This document shows positions 1 through 6,853 of a stretch of 23,913 nucleotides of DNA, in pieces; within the stretch, counting starts at the first letter, position 1; each line of letters begins with the position of its first letter. Source of the stretch: Colivivens sp964537205 (GTDB lineage Bacteria; Bacteroidota; Bacteroidia; Bacteroidales; Bacteroidaceae). The DNA is taken from the NCBI GenBank assembly GCA_964537205.1, contig CAZHZH010000041.1:1-23913 (forward strand), written 5' to 3'. The notes under the pieces were generated by a model. That model worked only from the letters and a program-made list of their open reading frames with translations, was not told where the DNA came from and ran no database searches. Both the position numbers and the translations under genes were made by a program.

Positions 1-81
1 ACAAAAAGAGAGTTTGTTAGGGCGTAACAGCCTAATGACCGATTTGGGTTTAATGACTGGCGGAATTGACCGGGGGCGTGG

Positions 82-98
82 TGAGTCCCGCGGACTCA
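82..98. repeat. Perfect inverted repeat TGAGTCC-CGC-GGACTCA
   Basis: Seven-base arms that pair perfectly around a three-base centre. It is GC-rich and stands alone, with no T-run on either side, so it is not a typical intrinsic terminator. It could be a protein-binding palindrome or a copy of a dispersed intergenic palindrome; one copy in this window cannot decide that. Confidence 0.5.
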
Positions 99-207
99 AT
101 ACATAATACGGCATCTATCACATCGATAGTAGTTGTAGCTGATTGTGCTTGTAAATCAAGGCGTTATATGAATGGGCAAACGAATGGTCCTTGAACGGGC
201 ATTCACT

Positions 208-235
208 CACCCTGTGCTTGGGCAAACACAGGGTG
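208..235. repeat. Hairpin with 9-bp stem downstream of pyrD
   Basis: The arms CACCCTGTG (208-216) and CACAGGGTG (227-235) pair perfectly around a 10-base loop. No T-tract follows on either strand, so intrinsic termination is not well supported. The right arm and part of the loop belong to a 13-base word that recurs at 243-255 with one mismatch. The hairpin may stabilise the 3' end of the pyrKD transcript, which reads leftwards through it. Confidence 0.45.
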
Positions 236-255
236 TATGGATGGGCGAACACAGG
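220..255. repeat. Direct repeat GGGC(A/G)AACACAGG, two copies
   Basis: The copies are at 220-232 and 243-255. They agree at 12 of 13 bases and start 23 bases apart. Looser related words (GGGCAAACGAATGG near 173, GGGCATCCACAG near 266) occur on either side, so the whole 170-277 stretch looks built from one degenerate word. Confidence 0.45.
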
Positions 256-293
256 TCATTCAAATGGGCATCCACAGATTTTATGCTTTTTCC

Positions 294-354
294 CGTTCAA
301 TTTTGAACGAATATTGAACGAATACTGAACAGATACTGAACGTAACTGAACGGA
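294..354. repeat. Degenerate tandem repeat, about 11-base unit TAYTGAACGAA, preceded by a palindrome
   Basis: Five consecutive units share TGAAC: 301-311, 312-322, 323-333, 334-342 (short) and 343-354 (one base longer). The first unit also forms the right arm of the palindrome CGTTCAA-TT-TTGAACG (294-309). An approximately one-helical-turn period would place every TGAAC on the same face of the DNA, which suits cooperative protein binding. No function can be assigned from sequence. Confidence 0.55.
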
Positions 355-411
355 TTTGGGAACCGTATTACAATTTCCATACCGCCTCCGATGGTCGGCA
401 GGGTGGGGTGA

Positions 412-1320
412 TTAATCCACGCAGCCGATGATGTCGTTTAGTGATTGGCAGTTGTGTAGGTCGAGCCAGTTGTTGATGCCTTCCGCCACTTTCACGCTGA
501 TGGCCGGGTCAATGAAGTTGGCCGTACCGATTTCGACGGCTGAGGCTCCTGCCATGAAGAACTCGATCGCGTCTTCTGCCGACATGATGCCTCCAAGTCC
601 TATGACCGGTATGTGTACGGAGTGCGCCACTTGGTACACACAGCGCAGGGCTACTGGTTTCACTGCCGGTCCGCTCAGTCCGCCTGTCTTGATTGACAAG
701 CGGTGGCATCTCTTCTCTATGTCTATCGACATGCCTGTCAGGGTGTTTATCAGACTTATCGCGTCCGCTCCGGCGTCCTCTGCCGCCAAGGCTATGTCGG
801 ATATGCTTGTCACGTTGGGCGACAACTTGACAATAAGGGTTTTCCTGTATGCCTTGCGTACCGCGCTTACTACTGCGCGCGCGCCTTCCGTGGTCACACC
901 GAACGCCATGCCGCCTTGGCGCACGTTTGGACACGATATGTTCAGTTCGATGGCGGGAATCTGTTCCAGCTCGTTTATACGCTCCGCGCACTCTGCGTAG
1001 TTTTCCGGACTGTTGCCCGCCACGTTTACAATCATGTTGGTGCCGATGTCTTTCACCCGGGGATATATGTGTTCGCAAAAATAGTCAACACCTTTATTCT
1101 GCAGGCCTACACAGTTGAGCATGCCACCCGTGGTTTCCGCCATGCGCGGATAGTCGTTTCCCTCACGCGGCAGCAGGGTGGTGCCTTTCATTATGATTGC
1201 GCCTATGCCGGTCAAATCAACTAAGTCGGCAAACTCAACGCCATATCCGAATGTGCCGGACGCGGTCATCACCGGGTTCTTCATCCTCAGTCCCGCAATG
1301 TTTACTCTTATATCTGCCAT
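412..1320 (-). CDS. pyrD: Dihydroorotate dehydrogenase B, catalytic subunit
   Basis: 302 residues. It oxidises dihydroorotate to orotate, the fourth step of UMP synthesis, on FMN; class 1B enzymes pass electrons through PyrK to NAD+. The TIM-barrel family signatures are visible: an N-terminal strand with NPVMTASGTFGYG (residues 15-27), NCVGLQNKG (69-77), NVAGNSPENY (99-108), and ELNISCPN (125-132), whose Cys130 is the expected class 1B catalytic base where class 2 enzymes use Ser. Near the C terminus PVIGLGGIMSAEDAIEF and GASAVEIGTA fit the FMN-phosphate loops. The open frame extends upstream to 1509, but that extension is low-complexity and lies inside pyrK. The start at 1320 gives the family's normal length and overlaps the pyrK end by 13 bases, which suggests coupled translation. 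Confidence 0.96.
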   Translation of the reverse strand: MADIRVNIAGLRMKNPVMTASGTFGYGVEFADLVDLTGIGAIIMKGTTLLPREGNDYPRMAETTGGMLNCVGLQNKGVDYFCEHIYPRVKDIGTNMIVNVAGNSPENYAECAERINELEQIPAIELNISCPNVRQGGMAFGVTTEGARAVVSAVRKAYRKTLIVKLSPNVTSISDIALAAEDAGADAISLINTLTGMSIDIEKRCHRLSIKTGGLSGPAVKPVALRCVYQVAHSVHIPVIGLGGIMSAEDAIEFFMAGASAVEIGTANFIDPAISVKVAEGINNWLDLHNCQSLNDIIGCVD

Positions 1321-2081
1321 GTCAATTGCCCTATATTGAATACTGGTCCTTCCTTGCATACACATACGTTCCCTTGTACTGTCTTTTCCACACAGCAGAG
1401 GCAGGCTCCGAGTCCGCACGCCATCATATTCTCCAAGGATACTTCGCAATCGACCGTGTGCTGTCGCGCCCATCGTGCGACTGCGAGCATCATGGGTTTG
1501 GGACCGCAACAGGATATGCGGTCGAACCTGACGCTTGTCAGCATGCTGTGGTTGGTGACGAATCCCTTCTCGCCATACGTGCCGTCCTCAGTGGTCACGT
1601 ATGTATCACCCAATTGGCGGAACATGTCGAGTTGAAGTAAATTGTGTGCCGACCTGCCGCCCAAGAGGAATATGGGAGTGGAACCTGCGGCTTGTAGTTG
1701 CTTGCCGTATTCCAACAAAGGAGCTATGCCTACGCCTCCTCCTATGAGCAGGACTGTCTCACCGCTCTTGCCTGTGGTAAATCCGTTGCCCAATGGGAAC
1801 AATACGTTGACTGTCATCCCTTCCTTGAGTGCTGCAAGGTGGCGTGTGCCGTCGCCCACGATCTGAATGAGCAGCCATAGGGTGTTGTCCTCACGATCCA
1901 CATAGTGTATGGAGATGGGCCGCCGCAAGAATGTGCGGCAGCTGTCGTTGACTTTCACTTCGACGAATTGTCCCGCCTTTATCTCTGGCAGCTCAACGGC
2001 ATCTGTAAGCTTCAGCAGCACATAGTCGTTGCCTATATGTTCCACTGCGATAAGGGTCAGGTCTTTGCAATATTTCTTCAT
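1308..2081 (-). CDS. pyrK: Dihydroorotate dehydrogenase B, electron transfer subunit
   Basis: 257 residues, the usual length for PyrK. It carries FAD and a [2Fe-2S] cluster and passes electrons from PyrD to NAD+. The N-terminal half is a ferredoxin-reductase barrel with the flavin motif RRPISIH (residues about 54-60). The middle is the NAD-binding half, with LLIGGGVGIAPLL. The C terminus holds the cluster ligands Cys222, Cys227, Cys230 and Cys242 (C-x4-C-x2-C-x11-C), ending in CKEGPVF. It starts at an ATG 90 bases after the second tRNA-Thr gene and runs into pyrD. No TAnnTTTG promoter is visible in 2082-2170, so it may be read from upstream, possibly together with the tRNAs, or from a promoter I cannot recognise. 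Confidence 0.95.
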   Translation of the reverse strand: MKKYCKDLTLIAVEHIGNDYVLLKLTDAVELPEIKAGQFVEVKVNDSCRTFLRRPISIHYVDREDNTLWLLIQIVGDGTRHLAALKEGMTVNVLFPLGNGFTTGKSGETVLLIGGGVGIAPLLEYGKQLQAAGSTPIFLLGGRSAHNLLQLDMFRQLGDTYVTTEDGTYGEKGFVTNHSMLTSVRFDRISCCGPKPMMLAVARWARQHTVDCEVSLENMMACGLGACLCCVEKTVQGNVCVCKEGPVFNIGQLTWQI

Positions 2082-2109
2082 TTTCGATTGATGATTTTGG
2101 CTCTATCCA

Positions 2110-2145
2110 ATCGGTCGGATTGGACTAATTGGTCTGATTGGACCA
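2110..2145. repeat. Four tandem 9-base units ATYGGNCNR in the pyrK leader
   Basis: Units ATCGGTCGG, ATTGGACTA, ATTGGTCTG and ATTGGACCA follow each other without gaps, with a fifth partial ATT. Alternating GGTC and GGAC cores make neighbouring units partly self-complementary. The array sits 29 bases upstream of the pyrK start codon, in the untranslated stretch after the tRNA genes. Confidence 0.6.
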
Positions 2146-2170
2146 ATTCTGAAATATCCGATGTACCGTG

Positions 2171-2243
<73 letters not shown>

Positions 2244-2266
2244 GGTCGCTGTCGCCTAAATTCGTG

Positions 2267-2339
<73 letters not shown>

Positions 2340-2357
2340 GGTCGCTATATTATCTGC

Positions 2358-5225
2358 TCAATACCACTGTATTGATGATGAGTAGCTACTTTTCTTGTCG
2401 TACTTCAGCGCATCGGTCAAGGTGCTTGCCTTCGCCCTCATCGTGATGTGGTACGAAGTGAACGTACCGAACACGAAACCGCAACTGATATTGAAACAGT
2501 GCATGTCGCGCGTGAGGTTCACCGTAGTCATCGATATGGCGTGATTAGTGAAGTCGTATCCTGACGAGAAGTTGGCGTTCCATGATGACGACAGTTTCAA
2601 CGAGCCCGAGAAGTTCAGGTTCTGTGTGAACTTATACGGATAGCGCATGTTCTTGACGTTGATTGGCTTCGAACGGTCTTCCGACATGGTTATACCGTAT
2701 GATATGGAGAACGACCAGGGTAGGGTGAACTTCATGTATCCGTCTGCGTCGAGTCCGCTGCTTTCATCTTTTGTCTTCTTCTTTTTCTGTCCTGTAGCCG
2801 TCTCCTCTTCCTCAATCACTTCCTCTTCTTCCTCGCCTGTCAGTTCCGCCTTGGTATCGACGTCTTCACCTCTGAGTTTGGCGAAGAACTTCTTTATCTT
2901 TTGCCATGTCTGGTTGTTGAAAGAGTAGGAGATGTTCTTGCTCATTCCTTGGAAGCGTCCGAAACGTCCGTACGACCATTCTGTCCTGTTGCCTACGACT
3001 ACGTTTCCCTTGGAGTCGAATTCATACGCGTATGTGTTAAAGACGGCGCTCATGTTGAATGTAGTCTTGCCCCATTTCAAACGCAGCCGTGTGGACAGGT
3101 TGCTCCATGGCTGGGTCTTGGCGGCGAGGTTGTAGGAGATGCTGGCTCCCAGTTCGTCTATGATGCTCACTTTCTTCACTCCGGTTGAGTCGCGGTCGCT
3201 CTTGACTTTCATCTCTATGTTGTTCGACATGTCAAACGACACTGAGCCGGTCTTTCCGCGCGATACTGTCCCGTATAATGACCCTGAATAAGGTGAGTAT
3301 TCGACAAGCGACACGTTTCCGTCCAAGTCGGTGCGTGTGTAAGTCTTCCAATATCCGTAGCGGCTCGCCCCGAAGTCTGGCGCATAGCTGAAACTGACGC
3401 TTGGTGTGAACACATGGCGCACTGCCTTTATCTTCTTGAAGATTTTCGGGTTGGGCTGGTACATGCCGTAGATCTTGGTGTTGAACGACAGGCTCATGTT
3501 GTAGTTGTACACACGGTTGAATCCCCAAATGGTGTCGCGCACTACGGACTGCGAACTTTGGTCCCAGCTCTGCTCGACGCGGTTGGTGTACCAACGTTCC
3601 GTGTAGTTGAACGCGGGGGTGACATTGATATAGCCCAATATGTTGAACGATGCGGAAATCGGTATGTTGTGCCGCATCCCGTTTCTCCAGTCCTTTATCA
3701 GGTTGGAGTGCATCAGCTGGTCTTCCTTTGTCGAAATGCTGTTCGACAAGTTTCCGGTGTAACTCATCGAAATTTTCTCGTACCAGCGTTCCTTTCCTGC
3801 CACTTTCTTTTTCTTGAACGGGTAGAAGCGGCTGAGCGAAATACTCATGTTCGGCAATGTGACCGAAAGGGTTGAGTCGCGCATGTTTTGCGCTATGTTG
3901 GCGCTCATGGAAATTGACAGGCCTATCTTGTCGAAAGAATGTGAATAGCTGATACTCGACGTACGTGTGCTTTGCGAATAAGAAGTGGGGTTGTACAAGC
4001 TCGTGAGGTTGTTTTTCTCATAACTTTGGGTTGCGAAGTTCACGCTTGCCGAGAATGAGCTGTTAGGGTTCGCCTTGGAGTCTTGGCGGTGGGTCCATTG
4101 CAACTTGAAGTTCTTCGTCACGCTGTAGTCAGGCATGTTCTTCTCGCCTGTCTTCGTCACTTGATAGTTGAAGTAGAAATTGCCGCTGTATTTGTATCGT
4201 TTTTTGTATGTGCTTTGTGCGCCGATGCCCCATGAGCCTTTTGTGAATATCTCGCCGGTGAGCTTCAAGTCGACATAATCGTTTATGGCAAAGTAGTATC
4301 CGCCGTCACGAAGGTAAAAGCCACGTGTCGACTCGTCACCATAGCTTGGCATGATGAATCCGGACGAGTACTTGCTTGTGAAGGGGAAGAATCCGAACGG
4401 AATGGCTATTGGTATTGGCACATCCTCAATCACGGGCCATGCCGGACCGAAAAAGACGCTTTTGCCTGTGTGGACTTTCGCTCTTGAGAGGGCTATGTAA
4501 AAGTGAGGGTGCTCCTCGTCGCAGGTCGTATACCGCGCATGGCGCATGTAGTCCTCGTCGCCAGCGCCCTTCTTGGCTTCCTCCGCCGTTATGAATCCGT
4601 CTTGTTGCTCGGTGTATACGTTGTATATGAAGCCCTTCCTGGTCTTGAAATTGTATTCCATGCGTTCCGACTCGTACTCGTCACTGCCTTGCTTGAAAAC
4701 AGGCTTGCCGATGAAGTTGCCTAATGAGTCGGCCACGTAGCTGGCGTGTACTATCGAGCTGTCCATGTTCATGCGGATTTCCTCGGCGGTGAGGTTCATG
4801 TTCTGATAAGTGACCTTACCGTCACCATACAGATATGCGTTTTTCGTCCCCATGAAGAACACGACCGAGTCAGCCGCCTCGTATTCCACGGGTTCGTCAA
4901 GCTTGTTCCTTTTCTTGTTCTCCCTGCTTATTGAGTCTTCCGCCGCCGCCACCGAGTCGTTCCACTGTATGGCGCGTGACGAGGTCTCAAGTCCGTGTTC
5001 TTTGTCGAATTGCTCCTTTAGGGAGTCAATGCCCATGATTGTAGCCGTAGTGGTGGAGTCGAGAACTTGAACCACAGAATCGTTGACTATGGGAGATATT
5101 GAATCGCCGGTGACTCTTGCGGAGTCATCGGGCACCCACCCATTAATATGTATATATCCATTACCTTGAGCCATAGGAATCATAGCCACGAGCAACACCG
5201 ACAATATATATATTTTCTTGTTCAA
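2358..5225 (-). CDS. lptD: LPS-assembly outer membrane protein LptD
   Basis: About 955 residues. LptD inserts lipopolysaccharide into the outer leaflet of the outer membrane, with LptE as plug. A signal peptide (MNKKIYILSVLLVAMIPMAQ) is followed by an OstA/LptA-like periplasmic part (AYLYGDGKVTYQNMNLTAEEI and later TTCDEEHPHFYI) and a long beta-barrel of alternating aromatic strands (PIPIAIPFGFFPF onward) ending in SSIQWY with a C-terminal aromatic. The frame opens at a TTG at 5249, but a second TTG at 5225 gives the cleaner signal peptide and has AGGA eight bases upstream; there is no ATG before the hydrophobic core ends. A TAnnTTTG promoter lies at 5254-5261. Near the end (nucleotides about 2763-2846) is a Glu-rich then Lys-rich segment, probably a barrel loop. 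Some Bacteroidota annotations call this family simply OstA-like. Confidence 0.9.
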   Translation of the reverse strand: MNKKIYILSVLLVAMIPMAQGNGYIHINGWVPDDSARVTGDSISPIVNDSVVQVLDSTTTATIMGIDSLKEQFDKEHGLETSSRAIQWNDSVAAAEDSISRENKKRNKLDEPVEYEAADSVVFFMGTKNAYLYGDGKVTYQNMNLTAEEIRMNMDSSIVHASYVADSLGNFIGKPVFKQGSDEYESERMEYNFKTRKGFIYNVYTEQQDGFITAEEAKKGAGDEDYMRHARYTTCDEEHPHFYIALSRAKVHTGKSVFFGPAWPVIEDVPIPIAIPFGFFPFTSKYSSGFIMPSYGDESTRGFYLRDGGYYFAINDYVDLKLTGEIFTKGSWGIGAQSTYKKRYKYSGNFYFNYQVTKTGEKNMPDYSVTKNFKLQWTHRQDSKANPNSSFSASVNFATQSYEKNNLTSLYNPTSYSQSTRTSSISYSHSFDKIGLSISMSANIAQNMRDSTLSVTLPNMSISLSRFYPFKKKKVAGKERWYEKISMSYTGNLSNSISTKEDQLMHSNLIKDWRNGMRHNIPISASFNILGYINVTPAFNYTERWYTNRVEQSWDQSSQSVVRDTIWGFNRVYNYNMSLSFNTKIYGMYQPNPKIFKKIKAVRHVFTPSVSFSYAPDFGASRYGYWKTYTRTDLDGNVSLVEYSPYSGSLYGTVSRGKTGSVSFDMSNNIEMKVKSDRDSTGVKKVSIIDELGASISYNLAAKTQPWSNLSTRLRLKWGKTTFNMSAVFNTYAYEFDSKGNVVVGNRTEWSYGRFGRFQGMSKNISYSFNNQTWQKIKKFFAKLRGEDVDTKAELTGEEEEEVIEEEETATGQKKKKTKDESSGLDADGYMKFTLPWSFSISYGITMSEDRSKPINVKNMRYPYKFTQNLNFSGSLKLSSSWNANFSSGYDFTNHAISMTTVNLTRDMHCFNISCGFVFGTFTSYHITMRAKASTLTDALKYDKKSSYSSSIQWY

Positions 5226-5253
5226 GTATACGATCCTGTTATAATCCAAATTG

Positions 5254-5261
5254 CAAATTTA
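5254..5261 (-). promoter_or_regulatory. Bacteroidota promoter -7 element (TAAATTTG) for lptD
   Basis: It matches TAnnTTTG on the minus strand. No good TTTG is found 19-21 bases upstream. Transcription would begin around 5247, which leaves a short leader to the TTG at 5225 and argues against the TTG at 5249. Confidence 0.5.
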
Positions 5262-5330
5262 CGATAAATTACTGAGACGGAGCACTGGCATGTGGAATAA
5301 ATGTGGTTTGAGGTGGCAAAAAGCGGGGGT

Positions 5331-5867
5331 TTACAGGAACAATTGACACCAGTTATTAAATTTAGTGGCACATTCATCGCCAAATTTCGCCACGCTCTTC
5401 AACGCCTCTTCCTCGGTCTTCTCCCTGTCGGGGTGTGTCTTGGAAAAGAACTTGTCGGCAAAGCAGATGACCTGTTCTTCCAACGTCACAGGCACGAGGT
5501 CGCGGTGGGGCAGGGGCAGGTCGTTCTTCAGTATATAGTCGAGTGAGAGTCCAGTGCCTGTATGCCGCTCGCACACCAAGGCGTGCCTTGGAAACCCTTC
5601 GCCGCGCATCATTTCCGCGCCTATCACTCCGTGGCAGATGTAGGGTTGTGAACCGAAGCAATAGATTCCGGCTGCGTCACACTGACATATACCGATGTCG
5701 TGCACCATAGACGCTTCTTCGATGAACTGCAGGTCCATGTGTAGCTCCGGGTGTTTGCGCGCCATGTCAAGGGCCTTGTCTGCCACGTGCCGGCTGTGTA
5801 CCAATAATATTTCCTTCAGCTTGCCCGGCTCGGGATAGTACTTGTCGATTATTGCGTTATAGTCCAT
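5331..5867 (-). CDS. HD-domain metal-dependent hydrolase
   Basis: 178 residues. HD-domain proteins hydrolyse phosphate esters at one or two metal ions; the substrate cannot be read from sequence. The ligand pattern is present: His27 (HSRHV), His56-Asp57 (MVHDIGI), His79 (CHGVIG), His102 (ERHTG) and Asp138 (CFADKF). The extra histidines resemble the HDIG subgroup. No signal peptide or membrane segment is seen, so it acts in the cytoplasm. It starts at an ATG three bases after the stop codon of the MscS gene, which means shared transcription and probably coupled translation. The function of close homologues in Bacteroidota is not established as far as I know. Confidence 0.85.
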   Translation of the reverse strand: MDYNAIIDKYYPEPGKLKEILLVHSRHVADKALDMARKHPELHMDLQFIEEASMVHDIGICQCDAAGIYCFGSQPYICHGVIGAEMMRGEGFPRHALVCERHTGTGLSLDYILKNDLPLPHRDLVPVTLEEQVICFADKFFSKTHPDREKTEEEALKSVAKFGDECATKFNNWCQLFL

Positions 5868-5870
5868 TGG

Positions 5871-6779
5871 TCATTTTTTGACGACGTTCATGTAAGGATA
5901 AGGAATCTCTATGCCTACTTCGTCGAAATGGTTCTTTATGGCTTTCAGCATATCACATTTCAGTGTGAACGCGCTTGATGGCGAGGTCGTCCATGCGTAA
6001 GCCCGGAGCGTTATGGCGAAGTCGCCCAGTTCGATGACCCTTATGATGACTTTGTCCACTCCCTGCGCCTTCTCCGCTTCCGTGCGGTTGTCGATCACGC
6101 GGCTGTCGGGTTCTATGACTTTCCGCATTTCGTCCATGCAGTGGTCGATGTTCTCTGAATATCCCACGCCTACTTCGATGAAGGCGCAAGTCCGCATGTC
6201 GGTTATTGTGGAGTTGGTTATGATGGCGCTGTTGATTTTCGAGTTGGGGATGATCACTCTTTTGTTTTCGGAAGTCGTAATGACTGTATAGCGCATTGAT
6301 ATTTCCGAGACTGTGCCGGCATCGCCTGTGTCGAGTGTTATGTAGTCGCCGATACGGAACGGCTTGGAGAGTATGATGAATATACCGCTCACGAAGTTTG
6401 ACAGCGCGTCTTGTGATGCCAGACCTATGGCCATTGCCACGATGCCGGCTCCTGCGAATACTGATGTGGCTATGGCCCGCAATGCCGGTATCATGTAGAG
6501 GATGCTCGCTATACCCATGATGTAGACGATTGTCACCATCAGCTTGCGGAAGAACACCGCGGTCGTCTTGTCCATCTTGCTCTTCCGCCGCTCCATTCTC
6601 GTCGGATTGAGCAGGCGGTTGATTGTCCATACCGCAAGTTGGACGATTACGGCGACTACAAGGACCTTCAGCAGGAATGAAATCGGGTCGATCAGTGATA
6701 TGCCGAACACCTTGTATTCCAATAAATGTTTATATGGCTTAAGCCATTCAAGTGAGCTTAAATCAAAATCCGTGTCCAT
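5871..6779 (-). CDS. Small-conductance mechanosensitive channel, MscS family
   Basis: 302 residues. MscS channels open under membrane tension and release solutes after hypo-osmotic shock. Three membrane helices are seen at about residues 30-52, 78-99 and 103-135. The pore helix carries the family pattern GAGIVAMAIGLASQDALSNF, then GIFIILSKPFRIGDYI. The beta domain has the VIIPNSKI motif, and the C-terminal alpha/beta domain ends in PYPYMNVVKK. The start is the ATG at 6779, 74 bases after the lyase gene. It is followed almost at once by the HD hydrolase. The length suits the short MscS type, without the large periplasmic domain of MscK. Confidence 0.93.
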   Translation of the reverse strand: MDTDFDLSSLEWLKPYKHLLEYKVFGISLIDPISFLLKVLVVAVIVQLAVWTINRLLNPTRMERRKSKMDKTTAVFFRKLMVTIVYIMGIASILYMIPALRAIATSVFAGAGIVAMAIGLASQDALSNFVSGIFIILSKPFRIGDYITLDTGDAGTVSEISMRYTVITTSENKRVIIPNSKINSAIITNSTITDMRTCAFIEVGVGYSENIDHCMDEMRKVIEPDSRVIDNRTEAEKAQGVDKVIIRVIELGDFAITLRAYAWTTSPSSAFTLKCDMLKAIKNHFDEVGIEIPYPYMNVVKK

Positions 6780-6853
6780 TTATGTTCTTTACTTTATGTT
6801 CCTTTCTTGTTTTGTGCGATTATTATTTTGTTGCTTACTGTGTGAATGTCGTT

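Larger units (their letters stand above)
1..411. other. Gene-free stretch downstream of pyrD, rich in short repeats
   Basis: No reading frame here has a convincing start, length or recognisable product. What the stretch does hold is a set of short repeats, listed separately: a palindrome at 82-98, a hairpin at 208-235, a direct repeat at 220-232 and 243-255, a palindrome at 294-309 and a run of 11-base units at 301-354. It lies after the pyrD stop codon, so it is the 3' region of the minus-strand pyrKD transcript. The gene on its far side is outside the window. Confidence 0.6.

Noticed and set aside
301..354. CRISPR array
   Set aside because: The units are 11 bases with no spacers, so this is a simple tandem repeat. 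No cas gene is in the window.
428..1000. A 190-codon plus-strand frame inside pyrD
   Set aside because: It is antisense to well conserved pyrD motifs and has no promoter or family features.
1321..1509. Upstream extension of pyrD
   Set aside because: It would overlap most of the C-terminal part of pyrK, is low-complexity and exceeds the normal family length by 63 residues.
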